A stretch of DNA of 46,958 nt from CAUZFZ01 sp963579025 (GTDB lineage Bacteria; Planctomycetota; Planctomycetia; Planctomycetales; Planctomycetaceae). The position numbers and the translations under genes are program-made. The stretch's first letter is position 1, and each line of letters starts with the position of its first letter. The notes beneath the pieces are model-generated. The model had not been told where the DNA came from. It did not search any database and saw only the letters and a list, made by a program, of their open reading frames with translations. The DNA lies in assembly GCA_963579025.1 (NCBI GenBank), contig CAUZFZ010000071.1, positions 1 to 46,958 of the forward strand, written 5' to 3'. Shown here piece after piece: positions 25,392 through 35,200 of this stretch.

Positions 25392-26474
25392 ATGATGGGC
25401 CGCCGGCGTCGCCAGGGATTCACACTTATCGAACTGCTGGTCGTGATCGCGATCATTTCCGTTCTTGCGTCGATGCTTCTGCCGGCTGTGCAGAATGCCC
25501 GCGAGGCAGCTCGGCGCACACAGTGCATCAACCGGCTCAAGCAGATGGGACTCGCGTTGCACGAGTACGAACTCTCCGTTGGATCATTTCCGATCGGGGC
25601 CGCATTTGCGCCGGCACCGGGGTCCAATCCACATGATCCGGCCATTCGAGGCAGTTCGTTCTTTGTCCCGATGCTGCCGTGGATCGACCAGGGAAACGCC
25701 TACAATCGCCTGATCGCCGAAACGCCCGCCGGAGTATCCGGAATTGGATTCCCGGGTAATCCGAATACGGCCATTCTCGACGACCTGTACGTCGAGATGT
25801 TCTGGTGCCCGTCCGCATCCATGTCGGAGCACGTGCCCGTGTCGGCGTCGGGGCCGTTGACCATCATGACGACAACCTACATCGGGATTTCCGGGGCGGC
25901 ATTCCGGAACGGGAACATCAACCCGGATGCCGAACTGGTTGGCGCCTGTCCCGGTCCGAACTCCGGAGCCGTACTTGGTCGCAACGGCATGCTGCTGGAA
26001 AACGCGTCCGTCAAGATGCGTGACGTGACCGACGGCTCAACCAACACCATGATGATCTCTGAGCAGTCGACGGCGCGGATTCCGCGCGTGCAGGTGGTGG
26101 CTGGCACCCCCCAGGTCGTAATCACCGAGGACGAAACCATCCGTAGTTCGTATCTGGGAGGCGTGTGGGCTGGTACGACGCTTCCGACTGCGCCGGTGGC
26201 CGGTGGGCCCACGTCCAATTGCGACCACTTTGTCTACAACATCACAACACTGCGTTACGGCATCAACATGAAGGGAGCCGCTTCCGGAACTGCCGTGACC
26301 GCCGCTGCGTCCGGTGGGGCGAACACCCCGATCACGTCTGCGCATCCGGGCGGCGCCCATGCTCTTTTTGTTGATGGCGGCGTACGTTTTCTGCAGGAAA
26401 GCATCGATTTCGGCGTACTGATGTCACTGGCGGATCGGCATGACGGAAATGTCCTCAAAGGTCTGGCGTTCTAA
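25392..26474 (+). CDS. DUF1559 pseudopilin-like protein (prepilin N-terminus, H-X9-DG C-terminus)
   Basis: A 360-residue protein with a type IV prepilin/pseudopilin leader: RRRRQGFTLIELLVVIAIIS, with the peptidase site G9/F10 and E14 at mature position five. The hydrophobic helix is followed by NAREAARRTQC. The large globular part is DUF1559, ending in the H-X9-DG signature (HPGGAHALFVDGG). These proteins are greatly expanded in planctomycetes and are thought to form or decorate envelope pseudopilus-like structures, but their function is not established. The ATG at 25392 is preceded by AGGAG at seven bases. Its TAA stop overlaps the next gene's ATG (TAATGA), so the two are translationally coupled. 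No prepilin peptidase or secretion ATPase is in the window. Confidence 0.93.
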   Translation: MMGRRRRQGFTLIELLVVIAIISVLASMLLPAVQNAREAARRTQCINRLKQMGLALHEYELSVGSFPIGAAFAPAPGSNPHDPAIRGSSFFVPMLPWIDQGNAYNRLIAETPAGVSGIGFPGNPNTAILDDLYVEMFWCPSASMSEHVPVSASGPLTIMTTTYIGISGAAFRNGNINPDAELVGACPGPNSGAVLGRNGMLLENASVKMRDVTDGSTNTMMISEQSTARIPRVQVVAGTPQVVITEDETIRSSYLGGVWAGTTLPTAPVAGGPTSNCDHFVYNITTLRYGINMKGAASGTAVTAAASGGANTPITSAHPGGAHALFVDGGVRFLQESIDFGVLMSLADRHDGNVLKGLAF

Positions 26475-27562
26475 TGACAGATCGGTGGCTGGTTGAGATA
26501 AGCGGACTGAGGCTCGGGCCGTTGGAACGCGCCGACATTCAGCAGATGCTCGACTCTGGCGAACTCCGTCTGGATGACCGCGTGTGCCCCGAAGACTCGG
26601 ATGACTGGCAGCTCGCCGAGTACTTGTACGACGACGATGGGGACCAGTTGCTGGGTGACCCCGTGTCACACGCACAGCGGAGCGTTGCGCGTCAGCCGAC
26701 GAGCCTCAACACGGGTCCCGACCACCAGTGGGATGAAGCCCCGCACGCGAGTGGTCTCGAGCCGGAGCCAGCCGGGACTGTGGCGACCGCGGTAACCCGT
26801 GAACCGATGTTTTACGTCCAGCGGGACGGTGACGAAGTCGGTCCCCTGCCACTTTCTGTGATGCACGAATTCTCGCACGACGGCCTGTTGAATCCGGACA
26901 CTCCTGTGAGGAGTGAAGACGATGCCGCGTGGACGACCGCCGAAGAATACGGTTTCGAATTCCCCGTCGTGGAAGTCGAGACTCCGGATTCCGTCGAGCC
27001 AAAGGCCGCGTCCGCTCAGCCGGATCGATTGCGTGGAAGTGCGCTTTGGATCGTGTTCGCACCGTTTTTCTTTGCACTGAGCGCGGGACAGACTCTGTCG
27101 ACTCTGTCTCGGCGGCAGATGCTCGTGACTGCCGCCGTGCTGGTCGCCGTTGGTGCTGCCGGAGTTTACTTCGGACGCATCTGGTCTCAGACCGCGCTGA
27201 CCGGGCAAATCAGACTCGACGGTGAACCTTTGGCAAATGTGGTCATCCTGTTGACCGGAACGGAAACTGGCGATTCCGGGATGGGCGTCTCCGGCAGCAA
27301 TGGCCACTTTCGAGTCGTGACGCTTGACGGTGCGCTGCTGCCCGGAGACTACACGGTCACGGTCGACCCGCTATCGACAGACGCGGACAACGACGCACCG
27401 GAAATCCCCGAGCGCTACAGCATTATCGGCCTGAGCGACGCCATTATCGAAGTCACGGAGGCAACCTCCACGTGCGACATCGAATTGACGTCGAAGCGGC
27501 GTCTGAAGCGTGGAGGTGGCTACTTAAGCAGTCCGGCAACCGGGGCGTCGGTGCTGGAATAG
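26474..27562 (+). CDS. Membrane protein with two GYF-like domains and a carboxypeptidase-regulatory-like domain
   Basis: This 362-residue protein has two GYF_2-type modules (WLVEISGLRLGPLERADIQQML at the start; MFYVQRDGDEVGPLPLSVMHEF at about 110), each with the GP-L motif and a following acidic W segment. A low-complexity linker and a hydrophobic stretch (FAPFFFALSAG) lead to a transmembrane helix (MLVTAAVLVAVGAAGVYFGRI, about 213-235). The outer C-terminal part resembles a carboxypeptidase regulatory-like (transthyretin-type) fold: TGQIRLDGEPLANVVI then GSNGHFRV and LLPGDYTVTV. DUF1559 genes are often followed by a small protein with this outer domain, and here that module is joined to cytoplasmic GYF adaptors. 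The inferred topology is GYF inside, beta-sandwich outside. It overlaps the pseudopilin gene by one base, so the two products probably work together. Partners and ligands are unknown. Confidence 0.75.
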   Translation: MTDRWLVEISGLRLGPLERADIQQMLDSGELRLDDRVCPEDSDDWQLAEYLYDDDGDQLLGDPVSHAQRSVARQPTSLNTGPDHQWDEAPHASGLEPEPAGTVATAVTREPMFYVQRDGDEVGPLPLSVMHEFSHDGLLNPDTPVRSEDDAAWTTAEEYGFEFPVVEVETPDSVEPKAASAQPDRLRGSALWIVFAPFFFALSAGQTLSTLSRRQMLVTAAVLVAVGAAGVYFGRIWSQTALTGQIRLDGEPLANVVILLTGTETGDSGMGVSGSNGHFRVVTLDGALLPGDYTVTVDPLSTDADNDAPEIPERYSIIGLSDAIIEVTEATSTCDIELTSKRRLKRGGGYLSSPATGASVLE

Positions 27563-27721
27563 GGCCGATCGTCATGCGTCCCCGTGCCGAGCATGGGATC
27601 ATGCTATCCCAGGCGACGAGACGGCGCAGGAAACGGAGTCACAAGACGAACGAATCGCCGGTCCCTAGAATCCGCACCTGGCTCTTCCAGTTCATAGCTG
27701 ATGGCGGTATCTGGGACTTCA

Positions 27722-29149
27722 ATGGCGACCACGAAACCTGGCACATCTCATCTGCCGGAAATTCCAGTGCGGGTGCTGATCGTCGACGACGACGAATCGC
27801 ATGCCGAGGCCGTCAAAGACAGCCTGGAACCGATGGGGCACGAATGCGAGGTCGCGCCGTCCGGCGAGCGCGGTGTGCAGGCGATCGAGAGCAACGAATA
27901 CGACGTGGTCATCACTGACCTGCGGATGGATGACGTCGACGGTCTGGAGATTCTTAAGAAGACCCGCGAAGAACTGCCGGACGCCGAGGTCATTCTGCTC
28001 ACCGGACACTTCTCGTATCAGTCCGCGCTGGCCGCCGGACAGGCCGGAGCGTCGCTGTATCTGACCAAGCCAGTCGACATCCACGAGCTGCGTCAGGCCG
28101 TCGAGAAAGCCTCAACCCGGATCCGACTCGTGCGGCAGAACGCCGAACTGAGTCGCAAGCTGGACGAGAAGTTTGGTTTCGAAGGCGTGATCGGGAACAG
28201 TCCGGCCATGAAGCGGGTCATCGACCGGCTGCGGCAGATCGCGCCCATGGACACGACCGTGCTGATCCTCGGTGAAAACGGAACCGGTAAAGAGCTGGTC
28301 GCTCGGGCGCTGCACCAGAACAACGTCCGCAAGAACAAGCCGTTCGTGCCGCTGAATATTTCGGCGCTGCCGGAGAGCATCCTCGAAAGCGAACTGTTCG
28401 GTCATGAGAAGGGGGCCTTCACGAACGCTCTCGACCGCCGCATCGGCAAGCTGGAATACGCCAATGGCGGGACGCTGTTTCTGGATGAAGTCGGCGAGAT
28501 GCCGCTCGACACGCAGATCAAGCTGCTGCGCGTGCTGGAGAACCGCAGAATCTCACGCGTGGGTTCGAATGAGGAACTGGGGATCAACGTCCGGCTGGTC
28601 GCGGCAACGAATGCTGATCTCGAGCAGCTCGTCAAGGACGGAAGGTTCCGCGAGGACCTGTACTACAGGCTGAGAGTGATCGCGGTGATGCTGCCGCCAC
28701 TTCGGGAACGGCGCGTGGATGTGCCTCTGCTGATTGATCATTTCCTCGAACAGCTCGTCGACAGCTACGGACGCGAAAAACCCGCCGTGTCCCGTGCGGC
28801 CCGCCAGTCGCTGATTGCCCATGACTGGCCCGGCAACATTCGACAGCTCCGAAATGCACTGGAAAGCATGTTCGTTCAGGACATGGACGGAGTTCTGGAC
28901 GTCGACGATCTGCCGGACGATATCCCGGCAATCGGTGTCACGGACGATGAAGACGGCGGCGGGCTGGCCAGCGGCATGATCTCCGGCGTCGGACCGGACT
29001 CTCTGGTCGGCCGGCCAATGGACGAAGTCGAGCGATACTACATTCAGAAGGCGCTGGAGTTGACCGGCGGAAACCGCCAGGAAGCCGCCCGATTGCTCGC
29101 CATTGGTGAACGCACCCTGTATCGCAAGATCAAAGAGTACGGGGTGTAG
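27722..29149 (+). CDS. Sigma-54-type response regulator (NtrC/AtoC family) with altered GAFTGA loop
   Basis: About 475 residues from the ATG at 27722, chosen because GGGA lies five bases upstream; an ATG at 27701 is in frame but lacks a ribosome site. The receiver domain spans about residues 16-130: acidic pocket VDDDE (D22, D23), phospho-acceptor D66 in VITDLRM, T94, and K116 in TKPVD. The AAA+ sigma-54 activator domain follows: Walker A GENGTGKE (184-191), loop 1 GAFTNA (231-236; the consensus is GAFTGA), Walker B LFLDEVGEMP, and the R..EDLYYRLRVI segment. A Fis-type helix-turn-helix ends the protein (GNRQEAARLLAIGERTLYRKIKE). It should activate RpoN-dependent promoters when phosphorylated. 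No histidine kinase lies nearby, so it is an orphan in this window, and the N at the fifth loop position is unusual. Confidence 0.9.
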   Translation: MATTKPGTSHLPEIPVRVLIVDDDESHAEAVKDSLEPMGHECEVAPSGERGVQAIESNEYDVVITDLRMDDVDGLEILKKTREELPDAEVILLTGHFSYQSALAAGQAGASLYLTKPVDIHELRQAVEKASTRIRLVRQNAELSRKLDEKFGFEGVIGNSPAMKRVIDRLRQIAPMDTTVLILGENGTGKELVARALHQNNVRKNKPFVPLNISALPESILESELFGHEKGAFTNALDRRIGKLEYANGGTLFLDEVGEMPLDTQIKLLRVLENRRISRVGSNEELGINVRLVAATNADLEQLVKDGRFREDLYYRLRVIAVMLPPLRERRVDVPLLIDHFLEQLVDSYGREKPAVSRAARQSLIAHDWPGNIRQLRNALESMFVQDMDGVLDVDDLPDDIPAIGVTDDEDGGGLASGMISGVGPDSLVGRPMDEVERYYIQKALELTGGNRQEAARLLAIGERTLYRKIKEYGV

Positions 29150-29160
29150 GGTGATGGGAC

Positions 29161-29197
29161 GATTCAGACGCCGTAGACGAACTCCGACGCCTGAATC
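29161..29197. terminator. Bidirectional hairpin between convergent genes
   Basis: GATTCAGACGCC (29161-29172) pairs with GACGCCTGAATC (29186-29197), 10 of 12 positions, around a 13-nt loop. It lies between the stop of the response regulator and the stop of the convergent MBL gene. No long T-run follows. Confidence 0.5.
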
Positions 29198-29210
29198 GAC
29201 AGTGAATTCG

Positions 29211-31088
29211 TTACTCGACACGGATCAGTGCATCGCACCAGTCGCGGAATTGCATGCCGTTCGAATCGATGTCCGTCGTAATGACGTGCAGGCCTTTCCC
29301 GGGCGCTTTGAATCGGATCTTCGATACCACCGTCGTGCCCGATGCGACGCGCGGTTCAATCATCGCTGAGCCGGGAAAGTCCCCGCCAAATGTCACGCTG
29401 AATGTCCGCGTCTCAGGCGAGTGGTTGGTCAGCCGCAGTTGCAGCTCGACTGTCTCACCCGCCTTCACGGTCACTGCTCTTGGATAGAGGACTGCCCATT
29501 GCTCATCGATTCCGTAGTTCGCATTATCCCACGGGAGCAACTCGTCCAGGATGTCAATCCGTTTGCGGTAGCTGCTTTCCAGGTAATCGAGTTCCTTCGG
29601 AGAGAAACGAAACACGTGTGGAATGTGCTCGTTGATCAGCCAGTAGTTCGGTCCAAGTGCACGCACCTTGTCGAGACAATGCAGGTAGCCGAGTCCATCG
29701 CCCACAAGATTACGATTCAGCAGGCAGTAGTCGTCCATACCGGACGGTGAGAACGCGTCGCCGATGAAGAAGACAGGCGTTTCCTTCTCGCGCCGAACCA
29801 GCATGGCTCCGTGATGGATGGCCTGGCCCGGGTAGAAATGGAACTCGAGTTCGTACTCTTTCCACTTCAGCTTTTCCCCGGTCTTCATCCCTTTGACGTT
29901 CTTCATCGGATTGTGAGTCGTGGCCGGCATGTGATAACCACTAGGGTTCTCCAGAATCTCGACGTACTCTGTCGTGGCATAAATCGGGCAATCGAATTCC
30001 TCGGACGCGGCCTGCACCATGTTGGTGTGATCGTCGTGGTAATGCGTGACAAAAATACCATCGACCTTCGTGACCAGCCCATCGGCCATCAGTTTCTTGA
30101 CTCCGTCGATCACGCGCTGGTAACCGCAGTCGAGCAGAAAACCGTGTCCGTCATCTGAGATCAGCATGCGGCTCGTTGAGTTCTCCCAGATCCAGTCGGG
30201 CGTGTCCTGGTACAGAGAGTAAGGCATCAGTTTGACGTCGGCGTCTTCGCCCAGAACGCGCCGGCCCTTAATCGTCATACGCTCTTCTTTGAAGTACCAG
30301 TTGAGCGCGTTGGTGGAAAGATAATTCGCATAGTACGCCTGAACGCGGGCAATAAGTTTTTCAATGGCCGCCTGCGGATTGCGGATGACAGGCCCGCGTG
30401 CGGGCACAATCAGGTCCGGGTTCGTGGCGGCGACTCTGCGCAGGCTGGGGATCAGCACTGCGAGTCGACCGGCATGACCGTGATACCCGCCGATCTTTGC
30501 TTCGGGAATTGCATCCTGAAAGCTGTACAGGTCGAACAGCTGTCCGTCGCCATAGATCAGGTCGCCGGTAAATGCGACGGTCTTGCCGTCAATCTTCGCA
30601 ACATAAGAAACGGCTCCGCGAGTGAATCCGGGAGTTTCCAGGACGCGAAACATGTAGTTGCCCGCTTTGATCTCGTCGTCGGCCTTCACCCACGAATCAA
30701 CCCGGACCGGCTTAACCAGCACCTTCGTCGATTGCTGTGAATAATCGTGAAACCGCTTCTCCAGGAACGCTTCCCACCATGCCTCAGGCTTCTCGAACAG
30801 ATCCCGTTCGGCTTCCGGAGCGTGGACGTGAGCACCTGCCTTGATCACCTTCAGGGCAGACGTCACGACATCTCGGCGGTGATGCGTCAGCAGCAGATGG
30901 TCGACCTCGACCTCGACTTTGTCCGGCAGTCCGTAAACAGCAACGGTGGTATCACCGTCTTCAATCATGACTCCATTGACTGCACCAGGGTAGACCGTCA
31001 GATGCGGTGAAACTTCCTCAGCCGAAACGGGCACAGAAGTGACGACTGCCGTCAGAATCAGCAAAATGCCGGCCAGTGAATGTCTCAT
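29211..31088 (-). CDS. Secreted tandem metallo-beta-lactamase-fold protein, first domain degenerate
   Basis: A 625-residue protein with a Sec signal peptide (MRHSLAGILLILTAVVTSVPVSA). Two MBL-type halves follow. The first (about 30-235) keeps the fold signs (VYPGAVNGVMIEDGD, then VAFTGDLIYGDGQLFD), but the metal motif is THHRRD (68-73) instead of HxHxDH. The second (about 300-500) has an intact THYHDDH (348-354), with further candidate ligands in GQAIHHGAM and FFIGDAFSPSG. The last 120 residues form a beta-rich domain (VTVKAGETVELQLRLTNHS) like an extracellular Ig-type domain. MBL-fold hydrolases cleave esters, thioesters, nucleic acids or lactams; this one would act outside the cytoplasm and its substrate is not predictable. 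I chose the ATG at 31088, which starts the signal peptide. It is transcribed alone, converging on the response regulator gene. Confidence 0.85.
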   Translation of the reverse strand: MRHSLAGILLILTAVVTSVPVSAEEVSPHLTVYPGAVNGVMIEDGDTTVAVYGLPDKVEVEVDHLLLTHHRRDVVTSALKVIKAGAHVHAPEAERDLFEKPEAWWEAFLEKRFHDYSQQSTKVLVKPVRVDSWVKADDEIKAGNYMFRVLETPGFTRGAVSYVAKIDGKTVAFTGDLIYGDGQLFDLYSFQDAIPEAKIGGYHGHAGRLAVLIPSLRRVAATNPDLIVPARGPVIRNPQAAIEKLIARVQAYYANYLSTNALNWYFKEERMTIKGRRVLGEDADVKLMPYSLYQDTPDWIWENSTSRMLISDDGHGFLLDCGYQRVIDGVKKLMADGLVTKVDGIFVTHYHDDHTNMVQAASEEFDCPIYATTEYVEILENPSGYHMPATTHNPMKNVKGMKTGEKLKWKEYELEFHFYPGQAIHHGAMLVRREKETPVFFIGDAFSPSGMDDYCLLNRNLVGDGLGYLHCLDKVRALGPNYWLINEHIPHVFRFSPKELDYLESSYRKRIDILDELLPWDNANYGIDEQWAVLYPRAVTVKAGETVELQLRLTNHSPETRTFSVTFGGDFPGSAMIEPRVASGTTVVSKIRFKAPGKGLHVITTDIDSNGMQFRDWCDALIRVE

Positions 31089-31320
31089 GATGACCTCGCA
31101 CGGTGAATCAGACTGGCGCGGGGCATGCCCCACATGGAAGCCGGAAGTTTAGTCGCGTAGCGACGTCGACGAACAGCACCGGGACCGGAGCTTCGCTGGC
31201 TCGTGGGATCTAAGGCATTTGAACCGCTGGTTTGGAGGCATTCAGAGCTGGTGGAATGAGGACCGACGAACAGCATTCGTCTGCGGAACTTCAACGATTG
31301 GTCAGCAGGTCGTTAAGGCG

Positions 31321-31398
31321 ATGATCGAAATTGAGAAAAGCGAGGACCAATTCATCAAGACAAAGTCAGGAATCCTTGTTCCGAAGTCGGCGCAATGA
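31321..31398 (+). CDS. Possible 25-residue ORF or gene remnant ahead of the toxin-antitoxin module
   Basis: From an ATG at 31321, a short peptide MIEIEKSEDQFIKTKSGILV... ends at TGA 31396-31398. The same frame is open back to about 31153 without a start codon and reads protein-like (RHLNRWFGGIQSWWNED), so this may be the 3' end of a decayed gene. No ribosome site or family is recognised. It lies between the MBL start and the antitoxin promoter. Confidence 0.2.
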   Translation: MIEIEKSEDQFIKTKSGILVPKSAQ

Positions 31399-31403
31399 CG
31401 ACT

Positions 31404-31433
31404 TTGTCCCTTCCGTCGATCATGTGGTATAGT
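31404..31433 (+). promoter_or_regulatory. Sigma-70-like promoter of toxin-antitoxin module 1
   Basis: TTGTCC (31404-31409), an 18-bp spacer and TATAGT (31428-31433) fit a vegetative promoter. The -10 box ends only six bases before the antitoxin ATG at 31440, so the transcript would be leaderless or nearly so. The second module has a similar box pair, TTGTCG-N18-TAGAAT. Confidence 0.5.
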
Positions 31434-31439
31434 CGGACC

Positions 31440-31694
31440 ATGACTCCGCAACTCTCAAAAGAACTGTCCGACGCGCTGCAGGCCAGTGAGGCTGAAGAGC
31501 TGGAAGTTATGGATCCCCAGACGCAGCGTCTGTACGTCATCTGTGATCCGGGAATGCATCAGCAGGCGAAGCGGGTGCTGGATCGGGAGGCGATTCGAGC
31601 CGGGATTCAGCAGATGGAGAATGGCGAGACGCAGCCGGTCGATGAGGCTTTCGAGGAGATGCGCGTTCGGCTTGGATTCGCGCCGAGATCATGA
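31440..31694 (+). CDS. Antitoxin of toxin-antitoxin module 1
   Basis: An 84-residue acidic protein (MTPQLSKELSDALQASEAEE) with no clear name but the size, charge and position of a type II antitoxin. The C-terminal half (AIRAGIQQMENGETQPVDEAFEEMRVRLG) resembles the toxin-binding tail of ParD/RHH-like partners; the N-terminal half would be the DNA- or dimer-forming part. The ATG at 31440 is the second in the frame and is favoured because a promoter -10 box ends six bases before it. The stop TGA overlaps the toxin ATG (ATGA, 31691-31694), the classic coupled arrangement in which the antitoxin is made first. It probably represses its own promoter with the toxin. Confidence 0.7.
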   Translation: MTPQLSKELSDALQASEAEELEVMDPQTQRLYVICDPGMHQQAKRVLDREAIRAGIQQMENGETQPVDEAFEEMRVRLGFAPRS

Positions 31695-32032
31695 CGTTTC
31701 ACGTGCGCATCGCGAAGCTCGCCCGGCGCGATATTGAACGCAATGCCGAATGGTGGGCTCAGCATCACTCTCGGGAGCAGGCGGAACGGTGGTTTCATAC
31801 CGTTCACGAGCAGGTTCAGACGCTCGACCAGTTCCCGGAGAGTCACGCTCTGTCTGTCGAGAATGATGATCTCCCGTTTGAGCTGCGGGATCGGCTTGTC
31901 GGGTTGGGTTCTCGGCGGAGCTACCGGGCCGTATTCACGATCCGGGGCGACACCGTATTTGTGCTCCGTGTCCGACCGGCGGCTGAGCAGCGGCTGCATC
32001 CGTTGGACCTGCCGGAAGAGTGGCTCGACTGA
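31691..32032 (+). CDS. RelE/ParE-superfamily toxin, module 1
   Basis: A 113-residue basic protein of the RelE/ParE fold: an N-terminal strand MTFHVRIAKLARRDIERNAEWW with the usual A..D...A pattern, two helices (REQAERWFHTVHEQVQTLDQFPESH), and a C-terminal sheet (YRAVFTIRGDTVFVLRVR). Toxins of this family either cleave ribosome-bound mRNA (RelE) or block gyrase (ParE). The sequence does not decide which, although the FPESH and RVR positions are shared by both. It overlaps the antitoxin gene by four bases. Such modules stabilise replicons or act in stress and phage response. Confidence 0.85.
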   Translation: MTFHVRIAKLARRDIERNAEWWAQHHSREQAERWFHTVHEQVQTLDQFPESHALSVENDDLPFELRDRLVGLGSRRSYRAVFTIRGDTVFVLRVRPAAEQRLHPLDLPEEWLD

Positions 32033-32216
32033 CGGCGGTGAGTCGTGGCATGCTGACGGTTGCATGCGTCTGGCTGTTCATGTTCCGGCTGACTTTGATC
32101 GCGCGCCGGTGTTTACCGAGTCGCGGGGTGGCACCCGGAACGAAACTTGACGGAACTGCAACATGTCTTGATGAACCTCGTCGCAGCCCTCTGTTTCTGC
32201 CCGCGCGTGTCAGCAA

Positions 32217-35200
32217 TCACGCTCCGGACTGGAGACGTTGCATTGCGTCGTTGATGGCGTCTTCTGACACGGGTTCGATGGCTGAATCAGGGGCGTGCAC
32301 GATGTCCGCTGCGTCGGGTGGGATGTCGTCGAGCTCGGTGCCGGGCATGAGTTCGTCTGCTCCGGGGCCGCCGACCAGACGGCCTGGTCGTTGGGCGCCA
32401 AACAGTCGGTCGGAGCCGCTGCCTCCCAGCAGGGTCGCTCGGCCACCGAATCTGCTTGCGTCCAGACTGTTGTCGGATGGACCACCGCGCAGGACTGCGG
32501 CGGAATAGAAGCCCACAAGGCGGTCCTGGCCGAGGCCCTCAAGCGTCGTTTCTCGACCGAAACCGGCGATTGTGATGTCCGAGTCAGCGGCTTCTTCCAA
32601 CACCGAACGGCCACCGCCACCGTGGAGAAGATCGTTCCCCTTGCCCCCACTCAGAGTGTCCACGTCGCCTTCGCCGCGGACGTTGTCGTCACCGTCGCCG
32701 CCAGACAGCCGATCCCTACCGGCTCCGCCTCGCAGCGTGTCGTCGCCCGCGTCGCCCTGCAGGTTGTCGTTCGCACTGGAGCCGATCACCAGGTCGTCGC
32801 CTGAGCCACCGTGGATCTCGACAGTGCGCGTTCTGGCCGAGGCGTCGAATCGGTCGGCGGCGGCGCTGCCTGTCAGGATCAGTCGGCTGATCGGTCCACT
32901 CGAACGTGCGCGGTCCCCTCGGTCGGACCAGTAGCGGTTGTCCTGGATCGTCACATTGCCCGCGACTTCGTCGATGACCACTGTGCGGCCGGCGCCGCCG
33001 TTCAGGATGTCCGTGCCCGTTCCACCGTCGAGCGTGTCGTTCCGGGCGCCGCCGCGGAGATCGTCGTCTCCGGCTCCGCCGCGGATGAGGTCGCGTCCGG
33101 CGCGGCCGAAGATCATGTCGTCGCCGTCACCACCTTCGAGCGTGTCGTTGTGTCGGCCACCTTTGATTGTGTCGTTGCCGTCGCCGCCGCGAAGCAAGTC
33201 GCGCCCGGCACGCCCGAGGATCATATCGTCGCCGGTACCGCCATCGACCGTGTCATCCGAGCGTCCGCCTCTGACCGTATCGTCGCCGCCGCCGCTGTGC
33301 ACTTCGGCCGCGATCGACAGGCCCGTCAGATCGATGCGGTCGTCTGAGTCTCCGGTCGTCACGCGGACGAGCGTCAGGTCAGTGGCGTCGAATCGCTGCT
33401 CGATCGGTGCATTACCCGCGTTACTGATTCGTACGACGAGTTCGTTCGTTGCGCCGTCCGTGAGGATTTGCACTCGAGCGTCCGGAAGCGAGGTCGCGTC
33501 GATGCTGAGTGTCCCATCGGTCACCTCGGCCAGACCGGCACGCAGTATGTCCGTTGTCAGTTCGACCGCGCCGTTACCGGCATCACCAACACGATCGGGG
33601 TGTCCGGCGAAGTTCACCGCATTGAGTCGCAGCCGCAGAATCGGCGGCTCGACATTGTCGGGCAGCTGGATAATGAACGGATCGCCGGGGCGCGGAAGCG
33701 GAATCGGAATCGGCAAGTCGATCACGTCCGTCTCGTAGGTCACCTCAGCGATGAGCTGATCGGGATCGTTGATCGAGACTGCTTTCGTCTGCCGGTCGCC
33801 GATGCTGTAGAGCACGTCGTTGATGAACGCGGCTCGCAGGATCGCGCTGTCGTGCTCGACGCTGCCGCTGAGGACGATCGCGTCTTCGGATCGCCCGGCA
33901 AACGACGTGTCGATGCGGAACGTCTGCAGGATGTCTTCCCGCAACCGCTCGTTCGATTCGCGAAAACCGTCACCGTCGTGGTCGATCCGGCTGCTGAACG
34001 AGCGGCTGGTCGGAATGGCTAGCGTCTGGTGGAAGCCGAACCAGCCGAACGCGTGATGATCGCCTTCCGCGAGCGACGTCGAGAATCTCGGCAGGGCATC
34101 GCGGTCAATGAGTAGCGGTTGGGTCGGATCGCTGACGTCGTACAACGATACTTGCGTGGCTCCGACGCCGAACCCGACCGTGCTGCGGCCGACGGTTAGC
34201 AGGTGTGACGCATCGATCGGCTGCATGTAGGTCGGTGTGCCGATGCTGCGGACCTCGCCCAGCAGTTCCGGGTCGAGGGGATCGCTGAGGTCAATGACCG
34301 ATAGCGGCGACGTGGCCTGGAAGGTCGCCGTGAAGGCTCGGTCGCCGAAGAAACGGACGGACTTGAGTTGCGAGCCGCGGGCGATGTCCAGTTCGGAACC
34401 GACCGGTTGCAGCAGGCCGGCGCGGTTTTCGAACACGGTCAGATCGGTCACAGCGCGAGTTCCGGTGGGAGTGCTCCGGCTGGTGGATGTGACGATCCGC
34501 AGCCGCCCGTCGTGTTCGTCCGCCGAGAACTGATCCAGCAGGCGACCCGCGACCGAGCCCGTGCCCGCCAGGTCGATCCCGCCAACGTCGCTGTTCCAGT
34601 CGAACTGGTAGATGGCGGTGTAGCTGGTATCGCCCGCCGTCAGACTCGACGACTGGCTGTTTTGAGTCTGGAACAGGTAGAGATGTTCGGCAGTGGCGTA
34701 AATCTCGCGTCCGGACGAGGTCAGCAGCGCCTCGGCTGCGACCGGAGCGGCCGCGCCTCCGCGTGTGTCGAGACTCACAACAGTGACCAGCGGCGACGAC
34801 GGCGAATCCTCGATCCGCACGATCTGCGTCGGATCGATCATCCGGCCTTCAAGCACGGTCCCGTCGGCGTTGACGGTCACGTAGCCCGGCAGCAATTCGT
34901 CGAGCAACTGGTCGAACGACGCCGTAATGCGAGCGGTGTATTCGTCGCGTGTCTCGTAGATGCCAGTCGGCTCTCTCCGCCACACGTCCGGTGGCAGGCC
35001 CACGAAATTGATGGCTGGGGTCACTGTTCCAGAAGACCCGTCCGTTGTCGGGTCGCTCGACGTCAAGACGTCGTCAAAATCGAGTTCGGGTTCAGGCAGG
35101 TCGAGGAGTCGCGGTGCGGAAAGCTGCAATGGCGATGACTGCACGACCAGGTGGAGCATGCCGTCGATCGAACGCGACTCACGGTAATCTCCGTCAAGCG

